A DNA stretch of 64,000 nucleotides from assembly GCF_000430845.1 (NCBI RefSeq), contig NZ_AUMU01000002.1, positions 248,001 to 312,000 on the forward strand, written 5' to 3'. The notes under the pieces are model-generated. The model made no database searches. It was not told the DNA's origin and was given only the letters and a program-made list of their open reading frames with translations. Both the position numbers and the translations under genes were made by a program. This DNA comes from Chryseobacterium gregarium DSM 19109. GTDB lineage: Bacteria; Bacteroidota; Bacteroidia; Flavobacteriales; Weeksellaceae. This document shows, in pieces, positions 62,400-64,000 of this stretch. Every line of letters begins with the position of its first letter. Position 1 is the first letter of the stretch.

Positions 62400-62633
62400 A
62401 TGGAAAACAGAAAATCAAAAAAACCGTTCTTTGCTTCGTTTCTTGAAAAGCAGATTGAAGATCCTGAGAAAATTAAAGGAGGTGCTGTTACCTCAGCGTT
62501 AGTTGACAATGTAACTTCAGTAAATAAAGATAATGTTACTTCGTCACTTTTGGACCATGTTACAAAGCCGGGAGGTGATAATGTGACCATGAAATATCCG
62601 TCAGACGGAGATGAAGACGGAAACGCAGTGTAG
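62400..62633 (+). CDS. cdnA: Graspetide (chryseoviridin-type) precursor peptide 1, 77 aa
   Basis: Leader MENRKSKKPFFASFLEKQIE...KIKGG contains the PFFASFLEKQ ligase-recognition motif (microviridin PFFARFLE) and ends in Gly27-Gly28. The core has four eight-residue units with Thr31-Asp36, Thr39-Asp44, Thr47-Asp52 and Thr55-Asp60, then the microviridin-like NVTMKYPSDGDEDG (Thr63-Asp69). Each Thr-x4-Asp pair can close a six-residue ester ring, as reported for chryseoviridin. First of four tandem paralogs. The A-rich AATATTAGAAAT leader precedes the ATG. Confidence 0.93.
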   Translation: MENRKSKKPFFASFLEKQIEDPEKIKGGAVTSALVDNVTSVNKDNVTSSLLDHVTKPGGDNVTMKYPSDGDEDGNAV

Positions 62634-62669
62634 AAAAAATAACTACCTTATAACTTCAATTATACTACT

Positions 62670-62891
62670 ATGAAAAATAAAGATTCAAAAAAGAAACCGT
62701 TTTTTGCTTCATTTCTGGAAAAACAGATTCAGGATCCTGAAAAGATAAAAGGAGGTTCCGGAGACATTACCACAGGAGTATTGAAAGACAGTGTGACATC
62801 TGCGCTTGTGGATAATATAACTAAGCCCGGACAGGATGTAGTATCGATGAAGTATCCTTCAGACAGTGACGAAGACGGGGATCCCGTATAA
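62670..62891 (+). CDS. cdnA: Graspetide (chryseoviridin-type) precursor peptide 2, 73 aa
   Basis: Leader with PFFASFLEKQI at 10-20 and Gly28-Gly29. Core units are Thr35-Asp40, Thr43-Asp48 and Thr51-Asp56, so three octads rather than four, then VVSMKYPSDSDEDGDPV with Ser59-Asp65 in place of Thr-Asp. It is 36 bp from precursor 1 and closely similar to it, so it arose by tandem duplication. The Ser donor is chemically competent for an ester. Confidence 0.93.
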   Translation: MKNKDSKKKPFFASFLEKQIQDPEKIKGGSGDITTGVLKDSVTSALVDNITKPGQDVVSMKYPSDSDEDGDPV

Positions 62892-62925
62892 AAACTAATA
62901 TTCTATAACTCAAATTACAAATACT

Positions 62926-63201
62926 ATGAAAAACAAAAATTCAAAAAAAGAGCCATTTTTCGCAGCATTTTTAGAAAAACAGCTTCAGGATCCTGAAAAA
63001 ATTCAAGGGGGCGGTGTTTCTACTTCTCTTAAAGATGTTGTGACATCGCCGCTTGGGGATACACTCACCCTAAAAACTCTGGACAATGGAACAACTCCTG
63101 CTGCAGATACTCCGGTGACGCTGAAATATCCATCAGACAGTGATGAAGGAGGATTCGATCCCGGATTTCCTCCAGGACTGGATCCTGAAATCCATCCTTA
63201 A
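62926..63201 (+). CDS. cdnA: Graspetide precursor peptide 3 with long C-terminal follower, 91 aa
   Basis: Leader PFFAAFLEKQL with Gln-Gly-Gly-Gly at 27-30. Core pairs: Ser32-Asp37, Thr40-Asp45, Thr48-Asp53, Thr56-Asp61, then TPVTLKYPSDSDEGG (Thr65-Asp71). One acidic residue of the terminal core is replaced by Gly. Unlike its siblings it continues for 16 residues (FDPGFPPGLDPEIHP), rich in Pro, Gly and Asp. The follower could be removed or left in the product. Confidence 0.92.
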   Translation: MKNKNSKKEPFFAAFLEKQLQDPEKIQGGGVSTSLKDVVTSPLGDTLTLKTLDNGTTPAADTPVTLKYPSDSDEGGFDPGFPPGLDPEIHP

Positions 63202-63223
63202 TTACAAACTAAATTTTATACTT

Positions 63224-63442
63224 ATGAAAAGCAAAGATTCAAAAAAGAAGCCATTTTTCGCATCATTTTTAGAAAAACAAATCCAGGATCCTGAAAAAGT
63301 AAAAGGAGGTACGGAAGTTACTCTTTCAACACAGGATAATATCACAAAGCCACTTTATGATACTGTAACAAAACCAACATTGGATATGATGCAGACCATG
63401 AAGTATCCTTCTGATGGTGATGATGATGCTCCTGTAGTATAA
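63224..63442 (+). CDS. cdnA: Graspetide (chryseoviridin-type) precursor peptide 4, 72 aa
   Basis: The start is MKSKDSKKKPFF at 63224; an upstream ATG in the same frame would read back through precursor 3 and is rejected. Leader with PFFASFLEKQI and Gly28-Gly29. Core: Thr33-Asp38, Thr41-Asp46, Thr49-Asp54, then MQTMKYPSDGDDDAPVV (Thr58-Asp64). Three octads plus the terminal core. It is the last precursor before the ligase. Confidence 0.93.
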   Translation: MKSKDSKKKPFFASFLEKQIQDPEKVKGGTEVTLSTQDNITKPLYDTVTKPTLDMMQTMKYPSDGDDDAPVV

Positions 63443-63481
63443 GCATGAATTGTTACAAATAGAATTTTAACAAAATCATAT

Positions 63482-63513
63482 AAAGGAAACTTACACTCTA
63501 AGTTTCCTTTTTT
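63482..63513 (+). terminator. Hairpin between the precursors and the ATP-grasp gene
   Basis: Perfect 12-bp stem AAAGGAAACTTA / TAAGTTTCCTTT, 5-nt loop, followed by TTT. It lies 40 bp after the last precursor and 20 bp before the ligase ATG. Partial termination would give many more precursor than ligase transcripts. Confidence 0.85.
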
Positions 63514-63532
63514 AATAAAACAAAAACGGCAA

Positions 63533-64000
63533 ATGATTCTTTGTATCACGCATTCCGGAGATTTTTACAACATCGATATCTTTTTTTACTATTTAGAAAC
63601 GAAAAAAATTCCATATTTCAGGTTAAACTCTGATCGCTTGAATCATCTTCAGAAAATCATGATGAGTGAGGATTCTTTTGAATTAACGGATGAATTCGGA
63701 AATACAGTCACTTCAAAAGAAATACAGGCAGTCTGGCACAGGAAAGCTTGGGGCATCACCGTTCCGGAAGAATTGGATCAAAGTTATCGATCTGTTTTTC
63801 TTAAAGAATATATGAGTCTCAGATACAATCTCTTTACCATTTTAGAAAATGTACCGTGGATTAATCCTTTCGAAAACGAAAATAAAATCGACGGAAATAA
63901 GATGTTTCAGCTGAAAGTTGCCCAAAATAATAATTTAATTATTCCTAAAACTATTTTTTCCAATGATCCGGAGAGAATTAAAGCATTTTTTCAGGAAAAC
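63533..64000 (+). CDS. ATP-grasp graspetide ligase, MvdC/MvdD/CdnC-like (5' part; continues beyond window)
   Basis: The first 156 residues are seen. MILCITHSGDFYNIDIFFYYLE matches the start of microviridin-type ATP-grasp ligases (the first strand-loop). AVWHRKAWG is the WxRR-like segment, and WINPFENENKIDGNKMFQLKVAQNNNLIIPKTIFSNDPE is the conserved pre-ATP-grasp block. These enzymes form ester (or amide) rings in precursors. CdnC makes ester rings in chryseoviridin. Whether this is the ester ligase or a paralog cannot be told from the visible part. Confidence 0.9.
   Translation, partial: MILCITHSGDFYNIDIFFYYLETKKIPYFRLNSDRLNHLQKIMMSEDSFELTDEFGNTVTSKEIQAVWHRKAWGITVPEELDQSYRSVFLKEYMSLRYNLFTILENVPWINPFENENKIDGNKMFQLKVAQNNNLIIPKTIFSNDPERIKAFFQEN

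Noticed and set aside
62384..62590. 68-codon minus-strand frame over precursor 1
   Set aside because: Antisense shadow of the repetitive precursor coding sequence.
63140..63223. Upstream in-frame extension of precursor 4
   Set aside because: It would overlap the end of precursor 3 in another frame; the MKSKDSKKK start matches the siblings.
62400..63442. Direct-repeat array resembling a CRISPR
   Set aside because: The repeats are paralogous protein-coding genes with synonymous variation, 22-36 bp gaps and full reading frames; no spacer/repeat structure.

Overview
The window is chromosomal DNA from a flavobacterium of the Chryseobacterium type (Bacteroidota, Weeksellaceae). Evidence: AT-rich DNA, A-rich leaders instead of GGAGG ribosome sites, TAnnTTTG promoter boxes, a MoxR/DUF58/BatABCD operon, a type IX secretion C-terminal sorting domain, DUF4834, DUF6263 and DUF3575 proteins, an OlsF-type lipid synthase, and double-glycine peptides of the kind common in Chryseobacterium. 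No transposase, prophage or CRISPR array was seen. The species is not determined.

Layout. 1-1.7 kb: an outer-membrane DUF3575 protein (cut by the left edge) and a periplasmic thioredoxin. 1.8-8.2 kb: a compact peptide natural-product locus with a C39-peptidase ABC exporter, a JmjC/cupin oxygenase, a 57-residue double-glycine precursor missed by size-limited gene calling, a LuxI/FeeM-like acyltransferase, a divergent LuxR-type regulator with a 14-bp perfect palindrome between them, and an E1-like ThiF protein. 8.2-8.6 kb: two tRNA-Phe genes, one with an extra base. 8.6-14.1 kb: OlsF-like acyltransferase, aspartate kinase, fructose-bisphosphatase and MenC. A second double-glycine peptide lies directly behind menC. 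15-30 kb: GlnRS, MFS transporter, TonB-dependent receptor, S41 peptidase, YpdA, glycosyltransferase, YfhO, RlmB and DinB.

30.4-38.8 kb: the complete Bat operon (MoxR, DUF58, membrane protein, BatA, BatB, BatC, BatD), then MarC. 38.9-42.9 kb: a likely operon of surface lipoprotein, sigma factor fused to a membrane and periplasmic tail, beta-barrel protein and isochorismate synthase. 43-46.5 kb: hotdog thioesterase, acyltransferase, a 20-codon transcription unit, PspC and PadR. 46.6-52.7 kb: P450, HD hydrolase, two GC-rich perfect hairpins, an acyl-CoA thioesterase preceded by a cobalamin riboswitch with no cobalamin gene nearby, a small ABC system and a type IX secreted protein. 52.7-62.3 kb: MutS2, Ung, lipoproteins, a mechanosensitive channel, PdxJ and an alpha/beta hydrolase.

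62.4-64 kb: the start of a graspetide (omega-ester peptide) cluster of the chryseoviridin type. Four tandem precursors share a PFFA(S/A)FLEKQ leader ending in Gly-Gly, three or four eight-residue Thr/Ser-x4-Asp units, and a terminal microviridin-like KYPSD core. A terminator-like hairpin separates them from an ATP-grasp ligase cut by the right edge.

The window therefore carries three unrelated double-glycine peptide families but only one visible C39 exporter. The least familiar system is the JmjC/ThiF/LuxI-like cluster at 1.8-8.2 kb. The most clear-cut is the multicore graspetide cluster at the right edge.
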